In this document: piece after piece, positions 26,259-39,230 of the stretch
Layout: each line of letters begins with the position of its first letter
Position numbering within the stretch: position 1 is the stretch's first letter
Source: Streptomyces sp. NBC_01463
Lineage (GTDB): Bacteria > Actinomycetota > Actinomycetes > Streptomycetales > Streptomycetaceae
Assembly: GCA_036227345.1 (NCBI GenBank)
Contig: CP109468.1
Span: 2,604,001-2,668,000 of the forward strand
DNA length: 64,000 nucleotides
Reading direction: 5' to 3'
The notes under the pieces: model-generated
What the model was told of the DNA's origin: nothing
The model's database searches: none
The model's input: the letters and a program-made list of their open reading frames with translations, nothing else
Position numbers and translations under genes: made by a program

Positions 26259-27038
26259 TCAGGCGATGCCGCCGTTGGCGAACAGGACCTGGCCGTTGAT
26301 CCACCGGCCGCCCGGACCGGCCAGGAAGGCGACGGCGGCGGCGATGTCCTCGGGCGTGCCGAGGCGCTCCAGCGGGGAGGCGCCGGCGATCCTCTCGATC
26401 AGTTCGGGGCTCTTGCCGTCCAGGAAGAGCGGGGTCGCGGTCGGTCCGGGGGCCACGGCGTTGACGGTGACGTCCCGGCCGCGCAGTTCGCGGGCGAGGA
26501 TCAGCGTCATCGCCTCGACCGCGCCCTTGGTCGCCGCGTAGGCGGCGTAGGCCGGCTGCTGGAGCCGGGTGACGGACGTGGAGAAGTTGACGAGCGCGCC
26601 GCCGGTGCGCAGCCGCCGGGCGGCGAGCTGGGAGACGACGAACGTGCCCCGCACATTGACCCGGTGCATCCGGTCGAAGGCGTCCAGGGCCATCTCCGCC
26701 AGCGGGGCGAGCAGCATGATCCCGGCGGTGTTGACCACCACGTCGACGCCGCCGAGGCGCTCCTCGGCCGTGTCGAACAGGGCCGTCATCGCCGTCTCGT
26801 CCGCGACGTCGCCGGACAGGGCGACGGCCGTGCCGCCCGCCTCCCGGATCGAGGCCATGACCCGCTCGGCCCGCTCGGCGCTGCCGGAGTAGTGCACGAC
26901 CACCGGCATGCCGTCGGCGGCCAGCGCCTGCGCGACCGCACCGCCGATCCCTCCCGAGCCCCCGGTCACGATCGCCACCCGGGGCACGGACTGCTCGCCG
27001 GTGGTCGTGCCGTTGCCGTTGTCGTCGGTGGTGGTCAT
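26259..27038 (-). CDS. SDR-family oxidoreductase
   Basis: 259 residues, classical short-chain dehydrogenase/reductase. NAD(P) site VTGGSGGIGGAVAQALA near 23, NTAG near 107, catalytic Ser in NFSTS near 151, and YAATKG near 164 (Tyr and Lys). The HYSG segment after beta-2 suggests NADPH preference as in FabG-like enzymes. Divergent from a TetR gene with 126 bases between, containing symmetrical half-sites; induction by the SDR substrate is likely. The ATG at 27036-27038 follows GGGAGGTC. Confidence 0.92.
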   Translation of the reverse strand: MTTTDDNGNGTTTGEQSVPRVAIVTGGSGGIGGAVAQALAADGMPVVVHYSGSAERAERVMASIREAGGTAVALSGDVADETAMTALFDTAEERLGGVDVVVNTAGIMLLAPLAEMALDAFDRMHRVNVRGTFVVSQLAARRLRTGGALVNFSTSVTRLQQPAYAAYAATKGAVEAMTLILARELRGRDVTVNAVAPGPTATPLFLDGKSPELIERIAGASPLERLGTPEDIAAAVAFLAGPGGRWINGQVLFANGGIA

Positions 27039-27059
27039 GGCGACCTCCCTCTCATTTTG

Positions 27060-27123
27060 TGGACGATAAGTACATTAACATCATGTGGACGAGTGGTCCA
27101 TATATATGTGGCCCGGGTGTCCA
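27060..27123. promoter_or_regulatory. TetR operator array between SDR and tetR genes
   Basis: Four half-sites arranged almost symmetrically: TGGAC at 27060-27064 and 27086-27090, then GTCCA at 27096-27100 and 27119-27123. The inner pair forms an inverted repeat with a 5-base spacer and is flanked by AT-rich ATATATG/CATATAG sequence, unusual in this genome and likely covering both promoters. Confidence 0.55.
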
Positions 27124-27164
27124 TATAGTGGCTCGGGGGGCCGTGCCGGACGAGGAGGACACGC

Positions 27165-27806
27165 ATGGAACGGACAGAGGCCGGGGGACCCGGCCCGCTC
27201 ACGCCCGGGCGCGGACGGCGCCGGGCGGAGGACGTCCGGCACGCGACGCTGACCGCGGCCGCCGATCTCCTGCTCGCCGAGGGCGTCCGCGCCCTGACCT
27301 TCTCCAAGGTCGCCGCCCGCGCGGGCGTCAGCAAGATGACCCTCTACAAGTGGTGGCCCTCCCCCGGGGCCCTGGCCTTCGACGCGTACTTCAACGCCTT
27401 TCAGGCCACCCTCGCCTTCCCCGACACGGGCGACATCCGGCGTGATCTGACGACACAGCTGCACGCGTTCATCGATCTCCTGAACGGCAACGGTCCCGTC
27501 GTCGCCGGCATCATCGGGGCCGCCCAGGGCGATCCCGATCTCGCCGATGCGCTCTCGACGCACTACGTCACCCCGCGCCGCGCCCTCGCCGTCGAACGCC
27601 TCGCAGTCGCCCGCGACGCGGGCCAGATCCGGGCCGACGCCGACCTGGAGACGATCGTCGACCAGCTCTGGGGAGCCGTCTACCACCGGCTGCTGATGCC
27701 CGCGCAGCCGCTGACGACGGAGTTCGCCGACCGGCTGGTCGACCACCTGTTCCGGGGCGTCGCCACGGACCCCGCCGCCGACTCACCGGGACCGGCCGGA
27801 AGTTGA
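27165..27806 (+). CDS. TetR-family regulator of the SDR gene
   Basis: 213 residues. HTH at about 24-70 (DVRHATLTAAADLLLAEGVRALTFSKVAARAGVSKMTLYKWWPSPGAL), with the TetR_C-like ligand domain behind it (HAFIDLLNGNGPVVAGIIGAAQGDPDLADAL). The TLYKWWPSK-like motif is typical of a large subgroup next to oxidoreductase genes. It should repress itself and the divergent SDR gene. Confidence 0.92.
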   Translation: MERTEAGGPGPLTPGRGRRRAEDVRHATLTAAADLLLAEGVRALTFSKVAARAGVSKMTLYKWWPSPGALAFDAYFNAFQATLAFPDTGDIRRDLTTQLHAFIDLLNGNGPVVAGIIGAAQGDPDLADALSTHYVTPRRALAVERLAVARDAGQIRADADLETIVDQLWGAVYHRLLMPAQPLTTEFADRLVDHLFRGVATDPAADSPGPAGS

Positions 27807-27850
27807 GGGCGAGCGGCCCCGACTGGGCCACCACCCCTTATCTTTGGCCG

Positions 27851-28519
27851 ATGCGCGCCCACTCCGTCGACCGCCCGGCCGACCTCGACACCGTCCGCGA
27901 GTCCTACGACCGCGTCGCCGACAACTACGCCCACATGGTGCTGACGACGGGAATCGGGGACATCCGCCGCCATCCCTGGCTCAAGGCGTCGATCGACGCC
28001 TTCGCCGACACCGTGACCGGCCTCGGACCCGTCCTCGACGTCGGCTGCGGCCCCGGAACGGTCACCGCCTACCTCGCCGAACGCGGCCTCGACGTGTCCG
28101 GCGTCGACCTCTCCCCCCGCATGATCGAGAACGCGCGCCGGCTGCACCCGGAGTGCCGCTTCAGCGTCTCCTCCGCCACCGACCTCGACCTCGCCGAGGC
28201 ATCGCTCGGCGGTGTGCTCGGCTGGTGGTCGCTGTTCAACCTGCCCCGTGCCGTGCTGCCCCAGGTGCTCGCCGGGTTCGTGCGCGCCCTGAAGCCGGGC
28301 GGACACTTCATCACCGCCACCCATGTCGGCGACGAGGACCTGGTGCGCACCGAGGCCTACGGCGGTGTGCCCGTCAGCTGGACGACGCACAAGTGGCGCC
28401 CGGAGCAGTTCGTGGAGCTGATCGAGCAGGCCGGACTGCACCCGGTCGCCGATCTCCGCATCCCCGCGGACGAGCACACCGGTCCCGGCGTCGTCGTCAT
28501 GGCCAGGAAGCCCGCCTGA
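27851..28519 (+). CDS. Class I SAM-dependent methyltransferase
   Basis: 222 residues. SAM motif VLDVGCGPGTVTAYLAERGLDVSGVDLSPRMIENAR near residues 55-90, then LGGVLGWWSLFNLPR and LKPGGHFITATHVGDED. Small-molecule or quinone-type methyltransferase, substrate unknown. The ATG at 27851 has no ribosome site, but TTATCT at 27838-27843 lies seven bases upstream, so a leaderless transcript is plausible. An alternative TTG at 27803 overlaps the tetR stop and would add 16 residues without domain content. Confidence 0.85.
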   Translation: MRAHSVDRPADLDTVRESYDRVADNYAHMVLTTGIGDIRRHPWLKASIDAFADTVTGLGPVLDVGCGPGTVTAYLAERGLDVSGVDLSPRMIENARRLHPECRFSVSSATDLDLAEASLGGVLGWWSLFNLPRAVLPQVLAGFVRALKPGGHFITATHVGDEDLVRTEAYGGVPVSWTTHKWRPEQFVELIEQAGLHPVADLRIPADEHTGPGVVVMARKPA

Positions 28520-28535
28520 GAGCCGGACGGCACAC

Positions 28536-28575
28536 GGGAGCGGGCGGGCGGCATCAGTGCCGCCCGCCCGCTCCC
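28536..28575. terminator. Strong bidirectional terminator at the end of the beta-glucan operon
   Basis: Perfect 18-bp stem (28536-28553 with 28558-28575) closed by a TCAG loop, five bases beyond the GH3 stop and 17 bases beyond the methyltransferase stop on the opposite strand. Confidence 0.85.
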
Positions 28576-28580
28576 CCGTC

Positions 28581-31500
28581 TCAGACGGCCCGGTAGGCCG
28601 CCCTCAGCTTCGCCACCGCACCGGTCAGGTCACCGGTCAGCAGCAGGTGATCGGCGTCCGCGAACGGCTTGGACACCTTCTCCGTCAGCTTCCCGCCGGC
28701 CTTCTGCTGGACCAGCAGCCGGGCCTGGCCGACGATGGTCCGGCCCACCTCGGTCCGGCCGAGACCGGTCCTCTCCGCCACCTGGGCGGCCAGCGCCAGC
28801 GCGGTGAGCGTCAGCTCGCCGCCGGCCGGGGGCTTCCTCAGCGTGGTGAGTCCCCAGCCGTAGGGGAACTGCGGGTCGTACGCCGCGTCGCCCACGTTGA
28901 TCGGCAGCTGCGCCTCGGACTTCGGCCAGGTGACCGGGAGCTGTCCGGTGAAGGCCCGCTTGCCGTAGAGCACGTCGGCCACGCCGTCGCCCTCGGTGCC
29001 CGGCAGCCAGGAGGCCACCAGCGCGTCGATGCCGCCCAGCCGGTCGCCGATGAGCTGCGGGCGGCCCGAGACGATCAGGACGGCGCACTTCATCGCGGCG
29101 CACACCTTGTCGACCGCGGCCTTGTCGGCGGCGGAGAGTTCCAGGTCGTGACCGTTGCCGACGTCGCCGATGCCCTCGGCGTACGGGGTCTCGCCGACCA
29201 CCACGACACCGACGTCGTAGCCGTCCGTCGCGGCCGACGCGTCCTTGGAGTACGTGACCGAGGCGGCGTCCTTCCTCATGGCCGAAAGGATCGTGGTGCC
29301 CGGGGTGATGTTCCCGGACGAGCCCTGCCAGCTGACGGTCCAGCCGCCGGCCTGGTTACCGATGTCGTCGGCGTTGGAGCCGGCGACGTACACCTTCTGC
29401 GAGGACTTCAGCGGCAGCACGCCGCCGTCGTTCTTCAACAGCACCTGGGACTTGGCCGCGGCCTCACGGGCCACGGCGCGGTGTTCGGCCGAGCCGACCT
29501 TGCCGAGGTTGGCGGTGTCGGCGTACGGCTTCTCGAACAGGCCCAGCCTGAACTTCTGCGTCAGGATGCGGGAGACCGCGTCATCGATCCGGGCCTGGGT
29601 GATGCGGCCCGCGGTGACCTCGTCCTGGAGCGTCCTCGTGAAGTCCTTGTACGCCGTCGGCACCATGATCATGTCGAGGCCGGCGTTGACCGAGGTGCGG
29701 ACGTCGCTCGCGTAGTCGCCGGGGATCTGGTCGATGGCCTGCCAGTCGCTGATGACGAACCCGTCGAAGCCCATCCGGTCCTTCAGCACGCCGTTGATCA
29801 TCGCGGCGTTGGCGTGCATCTTCACCGGGCCCTCGTCGTCCCCGAGGATGTCGAGCGAGGAGTAGGACGGCATGACCGTGCCGACCCCGCGCTCGACGGC
29901 CTCGGTGAACGGGGCGAGGTGGACGGCCTCCAGCTCCTGCCGGGTGACCTTGGTGACGCCTTGGTCGATCGGGTACGAACCGGTGGTGGAGGAGCCGTAC
30001 TCCGTACCGCCGTCGCCCACGTAGTGCTTGGCGGTCGCCAGCACCTTGTCGTTGCGGTCCAGGTCCTTGCCGGAGGCCGCTCCCTGCATGCCCTGGATCA
30101 CCGTCTCCAGCGACTCCACGAGCGCCGGGTCCTCGCCGTACGCCTCGTAGGCACGGCCCCAGCGGTCGTCGCGCGAGACGCAGAGGCAGGGGGCGAAGTC
30201 CCACGGGATACCGGTGGCGCGCACCTCGTTCGCCGTGACGGCGCCAGTCTTCTCGACGGTCCGCGGGTCGCGGGTCGCGCCGAGACCGACGTTGTGCGGC
30301 ATGATCGTCGAGCCGATCACGTTGTTGTGGCCGTGCACCGCGTCCACGCCGTAGATCAGCGGGATCTGGAAGCGGGTCGCCTGGGCGCGCAGCTGGTAGG
30401 AGTCGACCGTCTTCGCCCACGCGGCCGGGGTGTTGGGCGTCGGGACGGAGCCACCGCCGGAGAGCAGCGAACCGAGGTCGTAGGTGGCGATGTCGCCCTG
30501 GGAGCTGAGCGCGTTGCGCTCGGCCTGGGTCATCTGGCCGGCCTTCTCGGCGGGCGACATCCGGGCGAGCAGGTCGGCGACCCGCTGCTTCACCGGCAGC
30601 TTCGGGTTCTGGTAGGGCAGCCCGTGGGCGTCGATGACGACCTGCGGGTTCTCCTTCGGCGGCCTGGCGCCGGTGACGGTGAGTTCGAGCGGGACCGTCT
30701 TCGCGGAGGCGGATCCGGTGATCTTCTTCGTGTCGACGGAGACGCGGTGCGCGGTGCCGGAAGCCGTGCCGGCGGGGAAGGTGTACGTGCCGCTGACCGG
30801 GGTGTAGTCGGTGCCGGATGCCGCGCTGCCGCCCTTGGTCTCGTAGGCGACGGTCACGGGCTCGTCCAGCGGGAGGGAGCCGGTGGTGGCGACGGAGAGG
30901 TCGATGTCCGCGGTGGCGCCCTGCGTGACGGGGTGGACGGCCGCGTCCGTGACGACGCTCGCCTTCAGGGCGGCGTCCGCCTTGCCGTACAGCTCCATGC
31001 CGTCGATGGCGAACTTGCCGGGGGCGCCGGGCGGCAGGGTGAGGGCGTAGCCCCACATCTCGTTGAGGCCCAGTACCTGGTCGATACCGCCGACCGGCTG
31101 GTAGTCGCCGCGGTAGGTGAAGTCGGCGAAGGGGACCTCGACCTGGTGCCAGCCCTCCCAGTCGTCGGTGAAGGAGGTGGTCCACAGCTCGGAGGCCTCG
31201 CCGTGGGCGCCGCCGTCCTTGATCTCGAAGCTGATCTTCCTGCCCGAACCGGGCGGCAGGGGTGCGGTGTTCTGGCCGTACCACCAGAACCGGATGCCCT
31301 TGTGCGCGGACCAGTCGTGGGCGGGCCGGTCGGCGGCGTAGTCGTGGCTGAGTCCGCCGTAGCCGCTGATGTCGTAGGTGCCTTCGAGGACCTTGGCGCC
31401 CTCGGGCGCGTCCGCGCGTTCCTTCAGTGCCAGGGCGGGCGGGTCGTCGGCGTCGCCGCCCCAGGTGAAGATGCCCTCGGCGGGCTGGTTCGCGAAGGGG

Positions 31501-31661
31501 ACCTCGCCCTCGAACCGGTCGACGGCCACGGGTGCCGGATCGTCGGCCGCGGCGGGCGCCGCCGCGCTGGGGACCGCGCCGGCGAGCAGGCCGGCGAGGA
31601 CGGTGGCGGCGGCGAGTGCGGCCGTCGCGGGTCTCGCGCGGTGACGGGTGCGTGGTGGCAT
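28581..31661 (-). CDS. Secreted GH3 beta-glucosidase with N-terminal binding and Calx-beta-like domains
   Basis: 1026 residues. After a signal peptide (AALAAATVLAGLLAGAVPSAAA) comes a CBM11/CIA30-like jelly roll (about 45-225, FEGEVPFANQPAEGIFTWGG), a Calx-beta-like segment (about 240-345) and a complete two-domain GH3 core. The nucleophile lies in GFVISDWQAID near residue 640; substrate motifs include KHYVGDGG and PFTEAVERGVGTVMPSY. GH3-C shows LLKNDGGVLPL. An extra ~100-residue helical C-terminus follows the enzyme. It probably trims beta-1,3/1,4-gluco-oligosaccharides outside the cell. Last gene of the transporter-hydrolase operon; ATG preceded by GAGGAG. Confidence 0.93.
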   Translation of the reverse strand: MPPRTRHRARPATAALAAATVLAGLLAGAVPSAAAPAAADDPAPVAVDRFEGEVPFANQPAEGIFTWGGDADDPPALALKERADAPEGAKVLEGTYDISGYGGLSHDYAADRPAHDWSAHKGIRFWWYGQNTAPLPPGSGRKISFEIKDGGAHGEASELWTTSFTDDWEGWHQVEVPFADFTYRGDYQPVGGIDQVLGLNEMWGYALTLPPGAPGKFAIDGMELYGKADAALKASVVTDAAVHPVTQGATADIDLSVATTGSLPLDEPVTVAYETKGGSAASGTDYTPVSGTYTFPAGTASGTAHRVSVDTKKITGSASAKTVPLELTVTGARPPKENPQVVIDAHGLPYQNPKLPVKQRVADLLARMSPAEKAGQMTQAERNALSSQGDIATYDLGSLLSGGGSVPTPNTPAAWAKTVDSYQLRAQATRFQIPLIYGVDAVHGHNNVIGSTIMPHNVGLGATRDPRTVEKTGAVTANEVRATGIPWDFAPCLCVSRDDRWGRAYEAYGEDPALVESLETVIQGMQGAASGKDLDRNDKVLATAKHYVGDGGTEYGSSTTGSYPIDQGVTKVTRQELEAVHLAPFTEAVERGVGTVMPSYSSLDILGDDEGPVKMHANAAMINGVLKDRMGFDGFVISDWQAIDQIPGDYASDVRTSVNAGLDMIMVPTAYKDFTRTLQDEVTAGRITQARIDDAVSRILTQKFRLGLFEKPYADTANLGKVGSAEHRAVAREAAAKSQVLLKNDGGVLPLKSSQKVYVAGSNADDIGNQAGGWTVSWQGSSGNITPGTTILSAMRKDAASVTYSKDASAATDGYDVGVVVVGETPYAEGIGDVGNGHDLELSAADKAAVDKVCAAMKCAVLIVSGRPQLIGDRLGGIDALVASWLPGTEGDGVADVLYGKRAFTGQLPVTWPKSEAQLPINVGDAAYDPQFPYGWGLTTLRKPPAGGELTLTALALAAQVAERTGLGRTEVGRTIVGQARLLVQQKAGGKLTEKVSKPFADADHLLLTGDLTGAVAKLRAAYRAV

Positions 31662-31683
31662 GTGCGGCTCCTCGGTACGGTGA

Positions 31684-31726
31684 CCGCGCGCGGCACGGCG
31701 GGGTGCGGATGCCGTGCCGCGCGCGG
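31684..31726. terminator. Intercistronic hairpin between GH16 and GH3 genes
   Basis: Perfect 16-bp stem (arms CCGCGCGCGGCACGGC and complement) with an 11-base loop in the 115-base gap. It may partly terminate or stabilise the upstream transcript, lowering GH3 expression relative to GH16. Confidence 0.55.
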
Positions 31727-31776
31727 GGTGCGGGTGTGACCTTGAGGTGCGGGGGTGCTTCTGCCGGACGGGCCGG

Positions 31777-33651
31777 TTACTTCTTCTGCTCGACGCGCAC
31801 CCAGTCGATCTCCGCCTTGATGCCGCCCTGCGCGATCCGGTCGACGCTGGACTGCGGAAGACCCCAGTAGGGCGTGGTGACCTTGTTCCAGCCGGCCGGA
31901 TAGGCGCCGCCGAGGGCCAGGTTGAGGATCACGTACTGGTTGTGGTCGAAGACCCACTGGCCGCGGGTCGACTCCAGCTTCTGGCGCGAGGTCGTCTGGA
32001 CGACCCGGTCGTCGACGGTGAACGTCATGCCCTCGGGCGTCCACTCGACGCCGTAGGTGTGCCACGCGTCGGCGCGGCCGCCGTTCGGATACGTCTGCTG
32101 CTTGCCGATGTTGCCGTCGGCCGAGTAGCCCGGGCCGTGCAGGGCGGAGCTGGTCCAGTCGCCGTAGCCGATGTTCTCCATGATGTCCGTCTCGCCCGAG
32201 CCGGGCCAGGAGACGGACGGGTCGTCGACATTGCTGCCGAGCATCCAGAAGGCGGGCCAGAAGCCGTCGCCGACCGGCAGCTTCATACGGGCGCTGACCT
32301 TGCCGTAGGTGAAGTCGAACTTGGTGTTGGTGTCGACCCGGCCGGAGGTGAAGTCGAAGGTGCCGTTGGGCGTGGGGGTGCACGCCTTGCAGTACTTCGA
32401 CTCCAGGACGAGGGCGCCGTTCTCGGTGCGGATGTTGTCCGCCGAGTCGACGTAGGCCTGCGACTCGCCGTTGACGGGTCCCATCTCCGTGCCGGTGCGC
32501 ACCACCCGCCACTTGGAGCGGTCCAGCCCCGAGCCGGTGAAGTCGTCGAAGAAGGTGGTGCTGTAGGCGCCGCCGGGGTTCTTGGGCAGGGCCGGGTAGG
32601 CGGCGTCGGCGCTGCCTCCGGTGCCCCAGACCTGCAACTCGTAGAGGGAGTAGCCGAACTGGGCGGTGGCGGGCGCCGGGTTGTAGAACGAGCGGCGTTC
32701 GACACCGAGCATCCGGACGTAGCGCCCGGTCGCCGGGGTGGGCAGGGTGACCGTGTCATGGCGTCCGGCGGCCTCGCCCGGCGCCTTCACATCGGCGCGG
32801 CGGGCGGCGACGTCGGCGGCGGACGGCTGGTAGACGGTGCGCCAGGTGCGGTTGTCGTCGGAGACCTGGATCCGGTAGTCGACGGCGTAGGCCGCCTCCC
32901 AGTACAGGTCGACGGTGTCGATCGTGGAGGTGGCGCCCAGGTCGACGCCGACCCAGCGGTCCGCGTTCCAGTCGCTGGACCAGCGCGACTGGTCCGCCTT
33001 GAGGTCGGCCGGCCAGCCGCCGTCGGTGACGAAGGCCGGTGAGTTGCCGGCGTGCTGGTAGAGGTTGCCGTACGCGGGGTGGTTCAGGGCCAGGTTGGTG
33101 CGGGTCGTGGAGGCGGGGGCCTGCTCCCCTCCGTACACCTTGAAGGAGTACAGGGAGTAGCCCCAGGCGGTCGCGCGCTGGATGCCGCGCATCCGGACGT
33201 AGCGTCCGGTGACCTCCTGCGGGTAGGTGTGCGCAGTGACGCTGCCGCCGGTGCCGTCGTCCTCGGTGTAGAAGGCGGTCCAGTCGGTACCGTTCTTCGA
33301 CACCTCCAGGACGTACTTCTTGCCGTAGGCGGCCTCCCAGTCCAGGGTGACCTGGCTGATGCGGAGGGTGGCGCCGAGGTCCACCCGGATCCAGGCGTCG
33401 TCGGCGGTGTTGCTCGACCAGCGGGTGGTGCCGTTGCCGTCGGCGGCGGCCCCCGGTCCTGTGGCGTCGTTCTCGCTGCCGGACGCGGTGACGGCGCCGG
33501 GGTCGGCGGTGTGGGCGGCGGCCGCCCGGTCGGTGTCCCAGGCCGCGGCCTGCGCCGCCGGCCGGGGGGCGGCCGGAGCGGCGAAGGCCATGGGGGCGGC
33601 GAGGGCGATCAGTGCGGCGGTGGTGGCTGCCAGAGTCGTACGAGAGGGCAC
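31777..33651 (-). CDS. Secreted GH16 endo-beta-1,3-glucanase with two F5/8 type C domains
   Basis: 624 residues. Signal peptide (TTLAATTAALIALAAPMAFA), then two discoidin-like F5/8C carbohydrate-binding domains (about 55-180 with DDAWIRVDLGATLRISQVTLDWE, and 185-345 with ADRWVGVDLGATSTIDTVDLYWE), then the GH16 catalytic domain (about 370-624). The active-site motif is GETDIMENIG near residue 487, with two Glu and one Asp as in laminarinases. It should cut internal beta-1,3 links of glucan outside the cell. The GTG at 33649-33651 with CGGGAG upstream was preferred to a TTG eight codons earlier that lacks any ribosome site. Confidence 0.93.
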   Translation of the reverse strand: MPSRTTLAATTAALIALAAPMAFAAPAAPRPAAQAAAWDTDRAAAAHTADPGAVTASGSENDATGPGAAADGNGTTRWSSNTADDAWIRVDLGATLRISQVTLDWEAAYGKKYVLEVSKNGTDWTAFYTEDDGTGGSVTAHTYPQEVTGRYVRMRGIQRATAWGYSLYSFKVYGGEQAPASTTRTNLALNHPAYGNLYQHAGNSPAFVTDGGWPADLKADQSRWSSDWNADRWVGVDLGATSTIDTVDLYWEAAYAVDYRIQVSDDNRTWRTVYQPSAADVAARRADVKAPGEAAGRHDTVTLPTPATGRYVRMLGVERRSFYNPAPATAQFGYSLYELQVWGTGGSADAAYPALPKNPGGAYSTTFFDDFTGSGLDRSKWRVVRTGTEMGPVNGESQAYVDSADNIRTENGALVLESKYCKACTPTPNGTFDFTSGRVDTNTKFDFTYGKVSARMKLPVGDGFWPAFWMLGSNVDDPSVSWPGSGETDIMENIGYGDWTSSALHGPGYSADGNIGKQQTYPNGGRADAWHTYGVEWTPEGMTFTVDDRVVQTTSRQKLESTRGQWVFDHNQYVILNLALGGAYPAGWNKVTTPYWGLPQSSVDRIAQGGIKAEIDWVRVEQKK

Positions 33652-33706
33652 GGTGGGGCTCCCGTTCGTATCCAAGGAGGCTGCGCGGCCACGCGCGCGG
33701 GCGCGG

Positions 33707-35125
<1,419 letters not shown>

Positions 35126-35156
35126 GGTTCTCCTGTGGTGTGCGGTGCGTATGTCG

Positions 35157-36169
<1,013 letters not shown>

Positions 36170-36173
<4 letters not shown>

Positions 36174-37147
36174 GAGCGGGGCTCCTTCTCGGAGGTGCCC
36201 GTACGGGCCACGGGGGTGAAGCCGACGCGCATGCGGACCTTCCGGGAGCCGCCGGTCTCGGTGCGCAGGCGCGGGTTGACGAATTCGTCGATGCCGAAGT
36301 TGATGAGGGCGAGCGACATGCCGAGCAGCGCGATGCAGAGCCCCGCGGGGACGAACCACCACCAGGCGCCCTGGGCGAGTGCCTGGTTGGACTGCGCCCA
36401 GAAGAGCACGGTGCCCCAGTTCCAGTTCGAGATGTCGGCGACGCCGATGAAGGCGAGCGTGATCTCGGAGAGGATCGCGAAGATGACCGTGCCGACGAAG
36501 CCCGAGGCGATGACGGCGGTCAGGTTGGGCATCACCTCGAAGAGGATGATCCGCCAGGTCGACTCACCGGTGGCCCGGGCCGCCTCGACGTAGTCCCGGC
36601 GGCGAAGCGAGAGCGTCTGGGCGCGGAGCACCCGGGCGCCCCAGGCCCAGGAGGTGAGGGCGATGACGCCCGCGATCAGGAGGTCGCCGGTGTCGGTGAC
36701 GAAGCTGGCGATGATGATGATCAGCGGCAGTCCGGGGATGACGAGGAAGACGTTGGAGAGCAGCGAGAGCACCTCGTCGGCGGTGCCGCCGAGGAAGCCG
36801 GCGCTGACCCCGATGAGCACGGAGAGGATCGTGGCGAGGATGCCCGCTATGAAGCCGACGACCAGGACGCCGCGAGTGCCGACGAGGATCTGCGAGAGCA
36901 CGTCCTGACCGGTCTGCGTGGTCCCGAACCAGTGGGATCCGGAGGGCGGCTGGAGCAGTTCGTTGCCCATCGTGTCGGGGTCGTACGGGGCGATCCACGG
37001 GCCGATGACGGCGATCAGCACGAAGAAGAGCAGGATGCACAGTCCGACGACGGTCTTGCGTCCGCGCAGGAAGCGGAACCTGCGCTTGCTTGCGGCCGGG
37101 GTCTCGATCGCGTCGAGTACGGCGACCTCTGTGGCGGTGACAGCCAT
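36170..37147 (-). CDS. ABC transporter permease (DppC/OppC type)
   Basis: 325 residues with about six transmembrane helices and the OppC N-terminal pattern VGLCILLFFVLIAVIGPWIAPYDPD...HWFGTTQTGQDVLS. The EAA-like cytoplasmic loop is EAARATGESTWRIILFEVMPN. The ATG at 37145-37147 lies five bases after the DppB-like stop. Confidence 0.95.
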
Positions 37148-37152
37148 GTGTC

Positions 37153-38129
37153 CTAGGCCTCCCTTCGGGTACGGGGGTCGAGGAGCATGTAGAGGACGTC
37201 GGCGAGGAGGTTCGCCGCGAGGACGGAGAGCGTGATGATGAGGAAGATGCCCTGCATGAGGGGATAGTCCTTGGCGCCGACGCCCTGGAAGAGCTGGTAG
37301 CCGATGCCCGGGTAGGAGAAGACCATCTCCACCAGGAGCGTGCCGCCGACGATGAAGCCGAGCGAGAGGGCGAAGCCGGAGATGTTGGGCAGGATGGCGT
37401 TGCGTGCCGCGTAACCGAACATCACCCGGCGCTCGGAGAGGCCCTTGGCCTGGGCGACCATGACGTAGTCCTCGCTGGACACCGTCACCATCATGTTGCG
37501 CATGCCGAGGATCCAGCCGGCCACGGCGCTGAGGACGATCGTGAACCCGGGCAGCACCCCGTGGTACAGCGCGCTGGAGATGAACGGCCAGTCGAAGGCG
37601 GGCACCAGCGAGTTGTCGTAGCCGCCGTCGGCCGGGAACAGCGGCCACTTCACCGCGAACAGCGAGATGGCGATCAGTCCGAGCCAGAAGTACGGGATGG
37701 CGGAGATGAAGGTGGTGACGGGCAGCAGGCTGTCCATCCAGGAGCCGCGCCGCCAGCCGGTGAAGACCCCGATGCCGGTGCCGAGCACGAAGCTGATCAG
37801 CGTGGTGATGCCGACGAGGGCGAGGGTCCAGGGCAGCGACTGGGCGATGACCTCGCTGACCGGCGTCGGGAAGAAGGTGAAGGAGAGCCCGAGGTCGCCG
37901 TGGAGCAGGTGCGACCAGTAGTCGGTGTACTGCTCCCAGATCGACTGCTTCTTGTCGAGGCCGAACAGGGCCTTGAGCGAGGCGATGGCGTTGGTGTCCA
38001 GCTGGCCCTGGAAGCGGGCGATGAGCGACTGGACGGGGTCACCGGGCATCATGCGCGGAATGAGGAAGTTGATCGTGATGGCGGCCCAGGCCGTGACCAG
38101 GTAGAAGGCGAGCCGTTGGAGCAGGAACT

Positions 38130-38133
<4 letters not shown>
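37153..38133 (-). CDS. ABC transporter permease (DppB/OppB type)
   Basis: 326 residues, six helices. [33 protein letters not shown] is the standard OppB start, and [26 protein letters not shown] the EAA loop. GTG start at 38131-38133 with GAAGGAGG upstream, overlapping the stop of the OppF-like gene (GTGA). Confidence 0.95.
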
Positions 38134-39191
<1,058 letters not shown>

Positions 39192-39230
39192 GGCCGGTAC
39201 CTGGATCCCTGGGGTGTGAGGCCGACGGCC

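Noticed and set aside
28557..31739. 1060-codon plus-strand frame opposite the GH3 gene
   Set aside because: No recognisable domain and exactly antisense to a well-supported hydrolase.
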